A DNA stretch of 32,745 nucleotides from Mesorhizobium sp. M00.F.Ca.ET.216.01.1.1 (GCF_004010325.2 NZ_SADR02000012.1:179364-212108), one strand, 5' to 3'. Counted from the first letter of the stretch, positions 8,611-16,835 are shown. Made by a program: numbers and translations. The notes: a model not told the origin generated them from the letters alone.

Positions 8611-8687
8611 TGGCGCGCCCGAAGAGATTCGAACTCCTGACCCCCAGATTCGTAGTCTGGTGCTCTATCCAGCTGAGCTACGGGCGC
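8611..8687 (-). tRNA. tRNA-Arg (anticodon ACG)
   Basis: Read on the minus strand, a complete cloverleaf is present: acceptor GCGCCCG/CGGGCGC, D-arm GCTC...GAGC, anticodon stem CCAGA/TCTGG with loop CTACGAA giving anticodon ACG, variable GGGTC, T-arm AGGAG-TTCGAAT-CTCTT, discriminator G and encoded CCA. Length is 77 nt. A34 would be deaminated to inosine by TadA to read CGU/CGC/CGA. The 3' end is duplicated at 7524-7538. Confidence 0.97.
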
Positions 8688-8693
8688 GCAACA

Positions 8694-8712
8694 GGCCATG
8701 CTTAACATGGCC
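8694..8712 (-). promoter_or_regulatory. inverted repeat just upstream of tRNA-Arg
   Basis: A perfect 7-bp stem, ggccatg/catggcc, with loop cttaa lies 6 bp before the tRNA 5' end, between it and the histidine kinase gene on the same strand. No U-tract follows, so it is not a typical terminator. It may be a processing hairpin or part of the tRNA promoter region. Confidence 0.3.
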
Positions 8713-8827
8713 CGCGATCCGATCCTGACGGCCGGCCGCGAATGTGACGTGTTCCCTAGCGACTGAATTTCCGAAAAGCAAGCCGATCCGGCAAAAGTTT
8801 TGTCGCAGGCGTTCCGGGCGGTCTAGA

Positions 8828-10315
8828 TCAAGCCGGGCGGCGCAGGCCGCCGCGGGCCTGGTCGAGCCGGACCGGCTGGTCGGGAATGGTGACTGCGAAT
8901 GTGGTGCGGCCGCCAATCGATTCGACCAGCTCCACGTTGCCGCCGTGGGCGCGAATCAGCTCATGGGCGATGGCAAGGCCAAGGCCGGTGCCGCCGCTGC
9001 GAGCCGAACCGCGAAACGCCGCGAACAGGTTATCGCGCGCTTTCGGCGGCAGGCCGGGGCCGGTATCGGTGACGACGATGCGGCTGACGCTGCCCATGCG
9101 TTCGGCCGACACGGCCAGTCGGCGCACTAGGGCGCTCTCGGTATCTGCCGCCATCGCCTGCACGGCGTTGCGACAAAGGTTGGTGAGCACGCGGAACAGC
9201 TGGTCGGAATCGGCATCCACCTCGAACGCGGTATCGACGGCATTGACGAACTCGATGCCGTCTTCGATGTCGAGCAAGCCTTCGACGTCGTCGATCAGTT
9301 GGCGCAGCCTCAGCCTGCGGCGCGAGGGCGGCGGCTCCTGGGTGCGGCCATAGGCAAGTACGCCTTCCGAGTAGGACACGGCACGATCGAGCGCGCGCAG
9401 CAGTTTCGGCGCGAAAGTCTGCACCGTCGGGTCGCGGACCTGGCGCAGACGGTCCGACATCAGCTGCGCCGAGGCAAGGATGTTGCGCATGTCGTGGTTG
9501 ATCTTCGATACCGCGAGGCCAAGGTCGGCGAGATGCTTCTGCTCGGACAGCATCTTCTGCAACCGTTCCTGCATCAGCGACAGCTCGCGCTCGGCGACGC
9601 CGATCTCGTCCGCGCGAGCGGCCGGTTGGATGATCCGCCCGGGGTCGTCGGGCGCCTCGGAGAAGGACAGCATCGAGCGCGTCATCGTCCTGATCGGGCC
9701 GATCATGATCAGGTCTATCGCGGCATAGACCAGCATGGCGGTGAACAGCGAGATCAGCAGCGAGACGAAGGCGACATTGCGCGAATAGATCAGCATGGCA
9801 TTGCGCAGGCTCTCATCGGGCATGATCAGCTCGAATTCCTTGTCGCTGTCGCCGACCGGTCCGAAAACACGCAGCATCCGCTTGCCGCCGAAAAACAAAG
9901 TGTCCAACGCGCCGGTCATGCCCTTGATCATGCCGGTACGGGCGATATCGATATGCGAGTCGACCTTTGGCGGCATATCGGCCACGACCAGAAGCCGCGA
10001 AACGCCGCCATCGCGCACGGCGATCGCCTTGGCGCCGATCGCCATCAGCACGTCGTTCTGGGCGGCGCGCGAGAGCGATGCGGGTTCGCCTTGCAGCAGA
10101 ACGATCGATACGGCCGCAGCCGTGTTCAGCCTTTCCTTCAGCCAGCTCAGCCGGTAGCTAGCAATCCAGGGCAGGAAGATCAGGACCTCGGCCAGCAGCA
10201 CGAAGACGATGGTGAGCAGCAGCAGCTTCGTCGACAGGCCACGCGCCAGCGGCACCGTGCGGGCGGCGGTTTTCGCCGAGCCGGCGTTTTCATCCGTGGA
10301 TGGGACTTCACTCAT
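8828..10315 (-). CDS. membrane sensor histidine kinase (HAMP-HisKA-HATPase)
   Basis: The 495-residue protein has a Pro/Ala-rich N-terminus, TM1 at about 28-52 ([20 protein letters not shown]), a periplasmic sensor loop of about 125 residues, TM2 at about 181-205, and a HAMP linker. The dimerisation/phosphoacceptor helix follows with H274 in INHDMRN, then the catalytic domain with N-box [11 protein letters not shown]1 DTGPGLPP and G2 GGTGLGL. All catalytic boxes are present, so it should autophosphorylate on His274. No response regulator gene is adjacent, making it an orphan kinase in this window; the stimulus cannot be read from the sequence. It is divergent from the rpmH operon across a 288-bp gap. 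No strong Shine-Dalgarno precedes the chosen ATG. Confidence 0.9.
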   Translation of the reverse strand: MSEVPSTDENAGSAKTAARTVPLARGLSTKLLLLTIVFVLLAEVLIFLPWIASYRLSWLKERLNTAAAVSIVLLQGEPASLSRAAQNDVLMAIGAKAIAVRDGGVSRLLVVADMPPKVDSHIDIARTGMIKGMTGALDTLFFGGKRMLRVFGPVGDSDKEFELIMPDESLRNAMLIYSRNVAFVSLLISLFTAMLVYAAIDLIMIGPIRTMTRSMLSFSEAPDDPGRIIQPAARADEIGVAERELSLMQERLQKMLSEQKHLADLGLAVSKINHDMRNILASAQLMSDRLRQVRDPTVQTFAPKLLRALDRAVSYSEGVLAYGRTQEPPPSRRRLRLRQLIDDVEGLLDIEDGIEFVNAVDTAFEVDADSDQLFRVLTNLCRNAVQAMAADTESALVRRLAVSAERMGSVSRIVVTDTGPGLPPKARDNLFAAFRGSARSGGTGLGLAIAHELIRAHGGNVELVESIGGRTTFAVTIPDQPVRLDQARGGLRRPA

Positions 10316-10453
10316 GCTGCAGTCTTCACAAACACTTGATCGGCAAGATTAGGCGATTACGGCTTTTTTGCCAATTTCATCCTTCGTCGCACGGCGGCAG
10401 ACCCGCAAGACCGTGGCGATCGGCCAGAACAGCGCCGGCCCGACAGCGCTGGA

Positions 10454-10481
10454 TTGACTTCCAAAATCCTTCTTTCTATAA
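10454..10481 (+). promoter_or_regulatory. putative sigma-70 promoter of the rpmH-rnpA-yidC operon
   Basis: TTGACT (10454-10459) and CTATAA (10476-10481) are separated by 16 bases, close to the alphaproteobacterial housekeeping consensus. This predicts an untranslated leader of about 115 nt before rpmH. Nothing else coding was recognised between the histidine kinase start and rpmH. Confidence 0.55.
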
Positions 10482-10603
10482 GCCCGCACACGCTCGGGCC
10501 ATTCGTCCCGGCGCGGTTTCGATCGCGCCTAAGCCGGCCCAGCAAAGCTCCTGTTACAGAGTGACAGAATCAAGAAGGGCCGCACGCCGCGGTATTAAAA
10601 CAA

Positions 10604-10738
10604 ATGAAGCGTACCTACCAACCGTCCAAACTCGTCCGCAAGCGTCGGCATGGTTTCCGTGCCCGCATGGCCACCAAGGGTGGTCGCGGTGTTGTCGCAG
10701 CCCGCCGCAACCGCGGCCGCAAGCGGCTCAGCGCCTGA
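10604..10738 (+). CDS. rpmH: 50S ribosomal protein L34
   Basis: This 44-residue basic protein begins [18 protein letters not shown] and ends [10 protein letters not shown], matching L34 along its whole length. It is a component of the large ribosomal subunit that binds 23S rRNA. It heads the conserved rpmH-rnpA-yidC operon and is preceded by the promoter-like element at 10454-10481. The length is typical (44-46 residues). Confidence 0.97.
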   Translation: MKRTYQPSKLVRKRRHGFRARMATKGGRGVVAARRNRGRKRLSA

Positions 10739-10752
10739 ACGGAACGAGATTG

Positions 10753-11106
10753 TTGCCCGCAACCGGAAAGCCAGTGGGACCAAATCCCAAGCGGCTTCTG
10801 AAGCGCGCCGAATTCCTTGCCGTCCGCCGTGGCGAAAAGCGCCGCGGGCGGCTTTTTCTCGTTGAGGTTCTCGACCGCGGCGATGGCCTGTCGCCGCGCG
10901 TCGGCTACACCGTTACCAAAAAGGTCGGCAATGCGGTTGCCCGCAACCGCATCCGGCGGCGGCTGAGAGAAGCCGTCCGTACGCATGCGGCGGGTGACAT
11001 GGAGCCTGGCAATGATTATGTCATCGTCGGGCGCGAAGACGTGCTTACCATTCCGTTCGGCCAGTTGAAGGCCGAACTCTCCCGCCGACTGCGCGGAACA
11101 CGATAG
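10753..11106 (+). CDS. rnpA: ribonuclease P protein component
   Basis: The protein (about 117 residues) assists the RNase P RNA in removing 5' leaders from pre-tRNAs. Family landmarks are [20 protein letters not shown] at the N-terminus, [20 protein letters not shown] (the RNR RNA-binding motif) and the C-terminal DYVIVGRED. The start is uncertain: there is no ATG in frame, and candidates are TTG at 10750 or 10753 (downstream of GGAACGAG, 10741-10748) and GTG at 10774. TTG 10753 is chosen for spacing and family length. The gap from rpmH is only about 14 bp and yidC follows after 13 bp, so all three are co-transcribed. The frame remains open far upstream, so any longer call would wrongly run through rpmH. 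Confidence 0.93.
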   Translation: MPATGKPVGPNPKRLLKRAEFLAVRRGEKRRGRLFLVEVLDRGDGLSPRVGYTVTKKVGNAVARNRIRRRLREAVRTHAAGDMEPGNDYVIVGREDVLTIPFGQLKAELSRRLRGTR

Positions 11107-11119
11107 GCCAAGGGCTTCG

Positions 11120-12934
11120 ATGGAAAACAACCGGAACTTCTTCATCACCATCGCGCTGTCGGTGCTGATCCTGACGCTGTGGCAGGTGTTCTACATGAAC
11201 CCGCGCGTCGAAAGCCAGCGCGAGGCAGCCCGCATCGAACAGCAGCGGGTGGAAGAACAGAAGAAGGCGGCTGAGCCCGCCAATCCCGCCGGCAACGCAA
11301 CGCCAGCGCCGCAGCAAGGTGCCATTCCGAATGCGCCGGGCAGCGACGGCACGACGCCGGCCGGCCGCGAGCAGGCGCTTGCGGCGAGCACGCGCGTCAA
11401 GATCGACACGCCGAGCCTGTCGGGTTCGATCAACCTCACCGGCGCTCGTCTCGACGACCTCCGGCTCAAGCACTACACCCTGACGGTCGGCAAGAATTCG
11501 CCCGAGATCGAACTGCTTAACCCGTCGGCACTGCCCAACGGCTACTATGCCGAGATCGGCTTCGTCGGCAACGACAAGACCGGCACGGTGCCTGGTCCGG
11601 AGACGGTATGGAGCGTCGACGGCAATGCGACGCTGACGCCGGCGACGCCGGTCACGCTGACCTACGCCAACGACAAGGGCCTGGCCTTCAAGCGCACCTT
11701 CTCGGTCGACAGCCAGTACATGTTCACGGTTTCCGATACGGTGCAGAATTCGGGGACCGCTGCCGTCTCGCTGTCCAACTATGGCCGTGTCACCCGCTTC
11801 GACAAGCCGGCCGTTGCCAGCACCTATGTGCTGCACGAGGGCCTGATCGGCTTCACCGGGGCGGACGGGCTGCAGGAACACAAGTACTCGTCCATCGAAA
11901 AGGACAAGCAGTATACGCCCGGCAAATCGACCAACGGCTGGCTGGGTATCACCGACAAATATTGGGCGGTGACGCTGGTGCCGACCGAGAAGCAGCCGTT
12001 CCAGCCGCGGTACGCCTATTTCGAGGATGGCCGCCATCGCTACCAGTCCGACTTCCTGACCGACCCGATCTCGGTCGATGCCGGCCAGTCGGCGACGGTG
12101 GAGTCGCTCGTCTTCGCCGGTGCCAAGGAAGTCGGGACGATCAATGCCTATGCAAAGGATCGCGACATCGAGAGGTTCGACCTGCTGATCGACTGGGGCT
12201 GGTTCCACTTCATCACCAAGCCGATGTTCTGGCTGATCGACACGCTCTATAAATTCTTCGGCAATTTCGGCCTGGCCATCCTTGCCACCACCGTCATCGT
12301 CAAGGCCATCTTCTTCCCGCTGGCCAACAAGTCCTATGCGTCGATGGCGAACATGAAGAAGGTGCAGCCGAAGATGCTTGAGATCCGCGAGAAATACGCG
12401 GACGACAAAATGAAGCAGCAGCAGGCGATGATGGAGCTCTACAAGACCGAGAAGATCAATCCGCTCGCCGGCTGCTGGCCGGTGGCGCTGCAAATCCCGG
12501 TCTTCTTCTCGCTCTACAAGGTGCTCTACATCACCATCGAGATGCGGCACGCACCGTTCTTCGGCTGGATCCAGGATCTGGCGGCACCAGACCCGACCTC
12601 GCTGTTCAACCTGTTCGGCCTGCTTCCCTTCGCCGCGCCGGCATTGCTGCATATCGGCATCTGGCCGCTGATCATGGGTGTCACCATGTTCCTGCAGATG
12701 CGCATGAACCCGACGCCGCCGGATCCGACGCAAGCGGCAATCTTCACCTGGATGCCTGTCATTTTCACCTTCATGATGGCGGGTTTTCCTGCCGGCCTGG
12801 TCATCTACTGGGCCTGGAACAACACCCTGTCGATCCTCCAGCAGGGCGTGATCATGAAGCGCCAGGGCGCCAAAATCGAATTGTGGGACAATCTGGCGGC
12901 ACTGTTCCGCAAGAAACCGTCGCCGGCGGAATAG
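11120..12934 (+). CDS. yidC: membrane protein insertase YidC
   Basis: The 604-residue protein inserts and folds inner-membrane proteins, alone or with SecYEG. It has the Gram-negative architecture: N-terminal signal-anchor TM (NFFITIALSVLILTLWQVFY, about 7-26), an Ala/Pro/Gln-rich linker, the large periplasmic P1 beta-sandwich (about 90-350), and the conserved C-terminal core of five TM segments. That core contains the coiled cytoplasmic loop (MANMKKVQPKMLEIREKYADD), the NPLAGCWPVALQIPVFFSLY block and the final GLVIYWAWNN segment. AAGGG precedes the ATG. Length is typical of alphaproteobacteria. The small yidD gene that often lies between rnpA and yidC is absent here. A strong terminator follows. 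Confidence 0.98.
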   Translation: MENNRNFFITIALSVLILTLWQVFYMNPRVESQREAARIEQQRVEEQKKAAEPANPAGNATPAPQQGAIPNAPGSDGTTPAGREQALAASTRVKIDTPSLSGSINLTGARLDDLRLKHYTLTVGKNSPEIELLNPSALPNGYYAEIGFVGNDKTGTVPGPETVWSVDGNATLTPATPVTLTYANDKGLAFKRTFSVDSQYMFTVSDTVQNSGTAAVSLSNYGRVTRFDKPAVASTYVLHEGLIGFTGADGLQEHKYSSIEKDKQYTPGKSTNGWLGITDKYWAVTLVPTEKQPFQPRYAYFEDGRHRYQSDFLTDPISVDAGQSATVESLVFAGAKEVGTINAYAKDRDIERFDLLIDWGWFHFITKPMFWLIDTLYKFFGNFGLAILATTVIVKAIFFPLANKSYASMANMKKVQPKMLEIREKYADDKMKQQQAMMELYKTEKINPLAGCWPVALQIPVFFSLYKVLYITIEMRHAPFFGWIQDLAAPDPTSLFNLFGLLPFAAPALLHIGIWPLIMGVTMFLQMRMNPTPPDPTQAAIFTWMPVIFTFMMAGFPAGLVIYWAWNNTLSILQQGVIMKRQGAKIELWDNLAALFRKKPSPAE

Positions 12935-12971
12935 GCGGCGCCCCCGATCCATCCACACCGAATTCAAGAAG

Positions 12972-12994
12972 CCCCGGTTCATCCGGGGTTTTTT
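12972..12994 (+). terminator. Rho-independent terminator after yidC
   Basis: A perfect 6-bp stem ccccgg/ccgggg with loop ttcat is followed by six T residues (12989-12994). It lies 37 bp after the yidC stop and ends the rpmH-rnpA-yidC operon. Confidence 0.9.
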
Positions 12995-13464
12995 GTTGCC
13001 GGGGATTGCGACCGTCAGGTGAAACTTTGAGGTGCTGCGCGCCGTAACTGCATGGCTGCTCGTCCGGCAGCGTGAACTTCGGCCTTGCGAGGACGAGGCC
13101 ATGGATTTTCGCGTCGGTCGCGTTTTCGCTTCGGAAGATACTTTGCCAAGGTGACGGCTTCCGGTGCACAGGCACCGGTGTTTGGGAGGCCGTTCCGGCA
13201 GACCGGGGTCCTGCAGGACTTCCACAGGACCCCGGTTGTCTCAACCCGTACAATCGGCATTCGGCAATTGACCGCAGCCCTGCAGGCAAATGCCGGCGCG
13301 GGTGGACGCAGCCGCAGCCCGTCCCTATAAGCTCCGTTTCTTTTCAGGAATGATCCGCCGAGATGAAGGGCGGTAAGGACGATCCGTTCCGCGTGCCGTT
13401 GGTGCTGCCCGGCGGATCGCGCTAATTTGGCCTTGCCTGCCATCGGATTTGACGGAGCCAGACC
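12995..13464. other. 470-bp non-coding interval with strong hairpins
   Basis: No convincing gene is seen between the yidC terminator and the acetyltransferase. Short open frames on either strand lack ribosome-binding sites and protein-like composition. The interval holds the large inverted repeat at 13202-13236 and a smaller one (ccggtg-cacagg-caccgg, about 13171-13188). Confidence 0.5.
13202..13236. repeat. perfect 12-bp inverted repeat
   Basis: accggggtcctg (13202-13213) and caggaccccggt (13225-13236) pair perfectly around an 11-base loop; the loop itself repeats caggac, so gtcctgcaggac (13208-13219) forms an overlapping palindrome. No T-run follows on either strand. It could be a small-RNA or palindromic repeat element. 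Confidence 0.6.
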
Positions 13465-14103
13465 ATGATCGGACCCAACCCCAACATCAAGCACCCGATC
13501 CCGATGCACACGCGCGTTGGCTTCCTCAAAGCGTTGGTCGCGGCGCCGAACATCGAGGTCGGCGACTTCACCTATTATGACGATCCGGACGGGCCCGACA
13601 AATTCGCCGAAAAATGCGTGCTGCATCATTATTCGTTCATCGGCGACAGGCTGATCATCGGCAAGTTCTGCGCCATCGCCGAGGGCGCGCGCTTCATCAT
13701 GAACGGCGCCAATCATGCCATGTCGGGCTTTTCGACCTATCCGTTCAACATCTTCGGCCATGGCTGGGAAAAGGGTTTCGACCCGAAGACATGGTCGAAG
13801 GAATTACGCGGCGACACGGTGGTCGGCAATGATGTATGGATCGGCATGGAAGCGGTTATCCTGCCCGGCGTCGAGATCGGCCACGGCGCCATTGTCGCGG
13901 CGAAGTCGGTGGTGACCCACGACGTGCCGTCCTACGCGATCGCCGCCGGCAATGCGGCCAGGGTGGTGAAGATGCGTTTCGACGACATAACGATCAGGCG
14001 GCTTCTGGCGGTGGCCTGGTGGGATTGGCCGGTCGAAAAGATCAGCCGCAACCTCAACGCCATTCGTGGCGCCGACATTTCTCTGCTGGAGGCAGCGGTT
14101 TGA
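13465..14103 (+). CDS. CatB/Vat-type O-acetyltransferase (left-handed beta-helix)
   Basis: The 212-residue product belongs to the xenobiotic/streptogramin acetyltransferase group of hexapeptide-repeat enzymes. It shows the conserved [20 protein letters not shown] with catalytic-type H84, the substrate-loop STYPF, the hexapeptide coils [32 protein letters not shown], and the C-terminal helix WWDWPVEKI. Enzymes of this group use acetyl-CoA on hydroxyl acceptors, including some antibiotics; the substrate here cannot be told and a resistance role should not be assumed. GGAG at 13454-13457 precedes the ATG. Its stop codon overlaps the engB start, so the two are translationally coupled. Confidence 0.88.
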   Translation: MIGPNPNIKHPIPMHTRVGFLKALVAAPNIEVGDFTYYDDPDGPDKFAEKCVLHHYSFIGDRLIIGKFCAIAEGARFIMNGANHAMSGFSTYPFNIFGHGWEKGFDPKTWSKELRGDTVVGNDVWIGMEAVILPGVEIGHGAIVAAKSVVTHDVPSYAIAAGNAARVVKMRFDDITIRRLLAVAWWDWPVEKISRNLNAIRGADISLLEAAV

Positions 14104-14759
14104 ACGCATTGAACAAGACTGTGATCGGTGCCGAATTGTTCACGCGGGCGTGGATCTTCATCCGCGGGGTGCCGGCGATGAAGTTCCTGCCGCCCGAGGG
14201 GCCGCCGGAGATCGCCTTTGCCGGCCGCTCGAACGTCGGCAAGTCGTCGCTGATCAACGCGCTCGTCAATCAGAATGGGCTGGCGCGCACCTCCAACACA
14301 CCAGGGCGGACGCAGGAGCTCAACTATTTCGTGCCGGACGGGTTTTCCGGCGAAGGCGCCGACCTGCCGCCATTGGCGCTGGTCGATATGCCCGGCTATG
14401 GCTACGCCAGCGCGCCGAAGGAGAAGGTCGACGACTGGACGAAGCTTGTCTTCGACTATCTCAAGGGCCGCGTCACGCTGAAGCGCGTCTATGTGCTGAT
14501 CGACGCCCGCCACGGCGTCAAGGCCAAGGATGACGAGGTGCTGTCGCTGCTCGACAAGGCGGCGATGTCCTACCAGATCGTGCTGACCAAGACCGACAAG
14601 ATCAAGGCGGCCGGCGTGCCACGGCTGATCGAGGAAACGCTGGCGAAAATCAAGAAGCGGCCGGCTGCATTTCCGTCCGTTCTCGCCACGTCGTCGGAAA
14701 AGAGCGAGGGCCTGGAAGAGCTTCGCGCCGCGATCGTGCTGGCGGCCAATGGCGGCTAA
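14100..14759 (+). CDS. engB: ribosome biogenesis GTPase EngB/YihA
   Basis: The 219-residue TRAFAC GTPase assists 50S subunit assembly. Motifs are G1 GRSNVGKSS (42-50), the switch region [10 protein letters not shown]3 DMPGYG, G4 TKTDK and G5 TSSEK. The start is TTG 14100, which sits 7 bases after GGAGG (14088-14092) and overlaps the stop of the acetyltransferase gene in the sequence TTGA. The frame is open further upstream, but that part is antisense-like shadow of the acetyltransferase gene in another frame. In many Rhizobiales engB is directly followed by argB; here 8.2 kb of accessory genes separate them. It converges on the TetR gene with a 15-bp gap. Confidence 0.96.
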   Translation: MNALNKTVIGAELFTRAWIFIRGVPAMKFLPPEGPPEIAFAGRSNVGKSSLINALVNQNGLARTSNTPGRTQELNYFVPDGFSGEGADLPPLALVDMPGYGYASAPKEKVDDWTKLVFDYLKGRVTLKRVYVLIDARHGVKAKDDEVLSLLDKAAMSYQIVLTKTDKIKAAGVPRLIEETLAKIKKRPAAFPSVLATSSEKSEGLEELRAAIVLAANGG

Positions 14760-14774
14760 GCGCGACGTTGCGGG

Positions 14775-15491
14775 TCAGGCAGCGTTCGATGCCTCTTCTT
14801 CGGCAGCAAGCTTTTTGGTGCCGTAGGCCTTCAGGAAAACATCGACCCCCGATCTGACCACATGTTCGATCTCGGCCTTGCTGGGAGCTTCGGTGCGATA
14901 GGCGAATATGCATTGTCTGAAAAGGCCGGCCAGGGACAATTCCGTCAGCTGATAGGCGGCAAGGTCGACATCGGCGATCTCCAGCAGGCCGCGTTCGACG
15001 GCGAGGTTGAGAAAAGCCATGACCTTGTCGTGGCCGCGTTTTGGGCCGCGCTCGTAAAACCGTGCGCCAAGTTCGGGAATTCTCTCCGACGCGCCGATCA
15101 CCGTGCGTTGCGCCAGAATGACCTTGGCCGACGTGATCTTGGCCGAAAGCGCTGTGCCGAACCGCACCAGCGTCGCCCGAAGGTCGCCGGTCTGCTCGAG
15201 CACTTCGTACATGTTCTTGAAGATCGTTCCGCGCTCTTCTTCGATCAGCGCCTCGAACAGCTCTTCCTTGTTGGCGAAGTAGACATAGATCGTGCCCTTG
15301 GAGACGCCGGCCTCGCGGGTGATGTCGTTCATCGACGCCGCTTCGAAGCCCTTGTCGATGAACACGCGACGCGCGCCCTCGATGATCTGGCTGCGCTTGA
15401 CCGGGTCCTGTCCCGCCGCAGGGCGGCCGCGACGAAGGCCGTCCAGCAAATCGCACTGGTCCTTGTCGGCGTTGGGTAACGGTTCGGCCAT
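14775..15491 (-). CDS. TetR/AcrR-family repressor of the divergent efflux genes
   Basis: A 238-residue regulator, if started at ATG 15491 (MAEPLPNADKDQ); a TTG at 15509 would add six residues. The N-terminal TetR DNA-binding domain (about residues 30-85) reads KRSQIIEGARRVFIDKGFEA, then SMNDITREAGVSKGTIYVYFANKEELF, with the helix-turn-helix typical of the family. The C-terminal ~140 residues form the ligand-binding/dimerisation domain. Residues 15-30 resemble the Arg/Gly-rich leader common in rhizobial TetR proteins (GRRGRP type). It is transcribed away from an HlyD/EmrB pair, and two copies of the same dyad lie between them, so it most likely represses both itself and the pump until an inducer binds. 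Confidence 0.92.
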   Translation of the reverse strand: MAEPLPNADKDQCDLLDGLRRGRPAAGQDPVKRSQIIEGARRVFIDKGFEAASMNDITREAGVSKGTIYVYFANKEELFEALIEEERGTIFKNMYEVLEQTGDLRATLVRFGTALSAKITSAKVILAQRTVIGASERIPELGARFYERGPKRGHDKVMAFLNLAVERGLLEIADVDLAAYQLTELSLAGLFRQCIFAYRTEAPSKAEIEHVVRSGVDVFLKAYGTKKLAAEEEASNAA

Positions 15492-15514
15492 AGGAATCAC
15501 ACCTCGCAAATAAT

Positions 15515-15532
15515 TCGAACCGATCGGTTCGA
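15515..15532. promoter_or_regulatory. TetR operator 1
   Basis: An 18-bp perfect palindrome, tcgaaccga/tcggttcga, with core GAACCG-N2-CGGTTC. It lies about 24 bp before the TetR start codon and just downstream of a possible minus-strand promoter (TTGACT at 15570-15565, CATATC at 15547-15542), where bound repressor would block autogenous transcription. Confidence 0.75.
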
Positions 15533-15580
15533 TTCCCCCTTGATATGGGCCTCTTTTCGCGCTAAGTCAATGTCCACATC

Positions 15581-15594
15581 GAACCGAACGGTTC
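15581..15594. promoter_or_regulatory. TetR operator 2
   Basis: A second copy of the same core, GAACCG-N2-CGGTTC (gaaccgaacggttc), lies 64 bp from the first. It sits 31 bp before the HlyD start codon and abuts a TATAAC-like -10 element at 15597-15602, as expected for repression of the efflux genes. Confidence 0.75.
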
Positions 15595-15625
15595 AGTATA
15601 ACAGCTTCTCCTAAAGAGAGATACC

Positions 15626-16813
15626 ATGTCCTCGACCGAGCCCGCCACAGCCGAAGTCCGCCCGTTTCCCAGTGCCAAGACCGCGCCGGCAATCGAAGCC
15701 CCGAAGGTGCCTGCACCGCCGGCAATCGACACGCCTGCCGAGATCCCGGCCAAGAAGAAGCGCTCGGTACGCTCCATGCTGCTGCCCATCATCGCGCTTG
15801 GATTGCTGGGCGCGGGCGCCTGGTACGGCTACGACTACTGGACCGACGGACGCTTCATGATCTCAACCGATGACGCCTATGTCCAGGCCGACATGGCGTT
15901 CATTTCGCCGAAGATCTCCGGCTATGTCGATCAGGTCAAGGTGACCGAGAACCAGCAGGTGAAGGCCGGCGACCCGCTGCTGACCGTCGATGACGGCGAC
16001 TACAAGATCGCGGTCGCGCAGGCCGAGGCGCAGATCGCCACCTTGAGCAAGACGCTCGACCGTATCGACGCCCAGACCGCGGCGGCGCGTGCCTCGCTTC
16101 AGCAGGCGCAGGCGCAGAAGACCGCCGACAAGGCCGCGGCCGACAATGCGGCGCGCGCCGAAACGCGTGCGGCCCAGTTGCTCAAGACACATGTCAGCAC
16201 CCAGGCGCAACTGGATGACGCCCAGACCGCGGTCGAGCAGGCCAATGCCGCTCTTGCCGGCGCCGACGCGCAGATCGCCGCGGCACAGGCCAATATCGGC
16301 GTGCTCGAAGCACAGCGCGCGGAAACGGCAAGCACCTTGGCGTCGCTGCAGCTGGCGAAGGACAAGGCCGTGCGCGATCTTTCCTTCACCGTGCTGCGTG
16401 CGCCGTATGACGGCGTCGTCGGCAACCGCTCCGTCGAGCAGGGCGACCTGATCAGCCCCGGACAAAAGCTGGCCGTGATCGTGCCGATGGACAAGCTGTA
16501 CATCGTCGCCAACTTCAAGGAGACGCAGCTGGCCCGGCTGGTGCCTGGCGAGAAGGTCAGGGTTTCGGTCGACGCGATCGACGGCCAGGATTTCGAAGGC
16601 ACCGTCTCGTCGCTGGCTCCGGCCTCCGGCGCGGTGTTTTCGTTGCTGCCGCCTGAAAACGCCACCGGCAATTTCACCAAGGTCGTGCAGCGCGTCCCGG
16701 TGCGCATCGATGTGCCGGCGGATGTGCTGAAGACAGGTAAGCTTCGCGCCGGCCTCAGCGTCATCGTCGCTGCCGACAGCCGCACCGCGCCCTCCGCGTC
16801 GGCATCGAAGTAG
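15626..16813 (+). CDS. EmrA/HlyD-type membrane fusion (periplasmic adaptor) protein
   Basis: The 395-residue product has a cytoplasmic Pro/Ala-rich tail, one membrane anchor (about 49-68, SMLLPIIALGLLGAGAWYGY), and the MFP architecture. This comprises STDDAYVQADMAFISPKISGYV (first beta/lipoyl half), a long alpha-hairpin of Ala/Gln-rich heptads (about 130-245), the second lipoyl half FTVLRAPYDGVVGNRSVEQG, and a beta-barrel with the EmrA-specific FSLLPPENATGNFTKVVQR. It bridges the inner-membrane pump to an outer-membrane channel (none encoded here). It is followed after 22 bp by the MFS pump gene and controlled by the divergent TetR. Confidence 0.94.
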   Translation: MSSTEPATAEVRPFPSAKTAPAIEAPKVPAPPAIDTPAEIPAKKKRSVRSMLLPIIALGLLGAGAWYGYDYWTDGRFMISTDDAYVQADMAFISPKISGYVDQVKVTENQQVKAGDPLLTVDDGDYKIAVAQAEAQIATLSKTLDRIDAQTAAARASLQQAQAQKTADKAAADNAARAETRAAQLLKTHVSTQAQLDDAQTAVEQANAALAGADAQIAAAQANIGVLEAQRAETASTLASLQLAKDKAVRDLSFTVLRAPYDGVVGNRSVEQGDLISPGQKLAVIVPMDKLYIVANFKETQLARLVPGEKVRVSVDAIDGQDFEGTVSSLAPASGAVFSLLPPENATGNFTKVVQRVPVRIDVPADVLKTGKLRAGLSVIVAADSRTAPSASASK

Positions 16814-16835
16814 GCGGGAACCACGGAGCAACGTC

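Larger units (their letters stand above)
7524..8625. mobile_element. putative small integrated-element remnant at tRNA-Arg(ACG)
   Basis: The segment is bounded by a perfect 15-bp direct repeat, tggcgcgcccgaaga, at 7524-7538 and 8611-8625. The right copy is the 3' end of the tRNA-Arg gene (minus strand), so the segment lies exactly where elements that integrate into tRNA 3' ends are found, with the tRNA kept intact. Hand-counted G+C of 7741-7920 is about 49%, against about 63% in yidC. It contains one small hypothetical gene and one frameshifted gene and no integrase. The repeat and the composition are observed; the history of integration and decay is inferred. Confidence 0.5.

Noticed and set aside
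8421..8705. Plus-strand open frame across the tRNA-Arg gene
   Set aside because: It runs antisense through a well-formed tRNA and has no ribosome-binding site.
10300..10752. N-terminal extension of the rnpA frame through rpmH
   Set aside because: rpmH is clearly encoded in a different frame and RnpA is only about 117 residues long.
11045..13225. Long minus-strand open frame antisense to yidC
   Set aside because: Its Arg/Gly/His/Gln-rich composition is that of a high-G+C antisense shadow, and yidC on the other strand is unmistakable.
13363..13425. 20-codon frame before the acetyltransferase gene
   Set aside because: It has no ribosome-binding site and is too short to judge; no family recognised.
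13836..14099. N-terminal extension of the engB frame
   Set aside because: It overlaps the acetyltransferase gene in another frame and has antisense-like composition; TTG 14100 has the proper ribosome-binding site.
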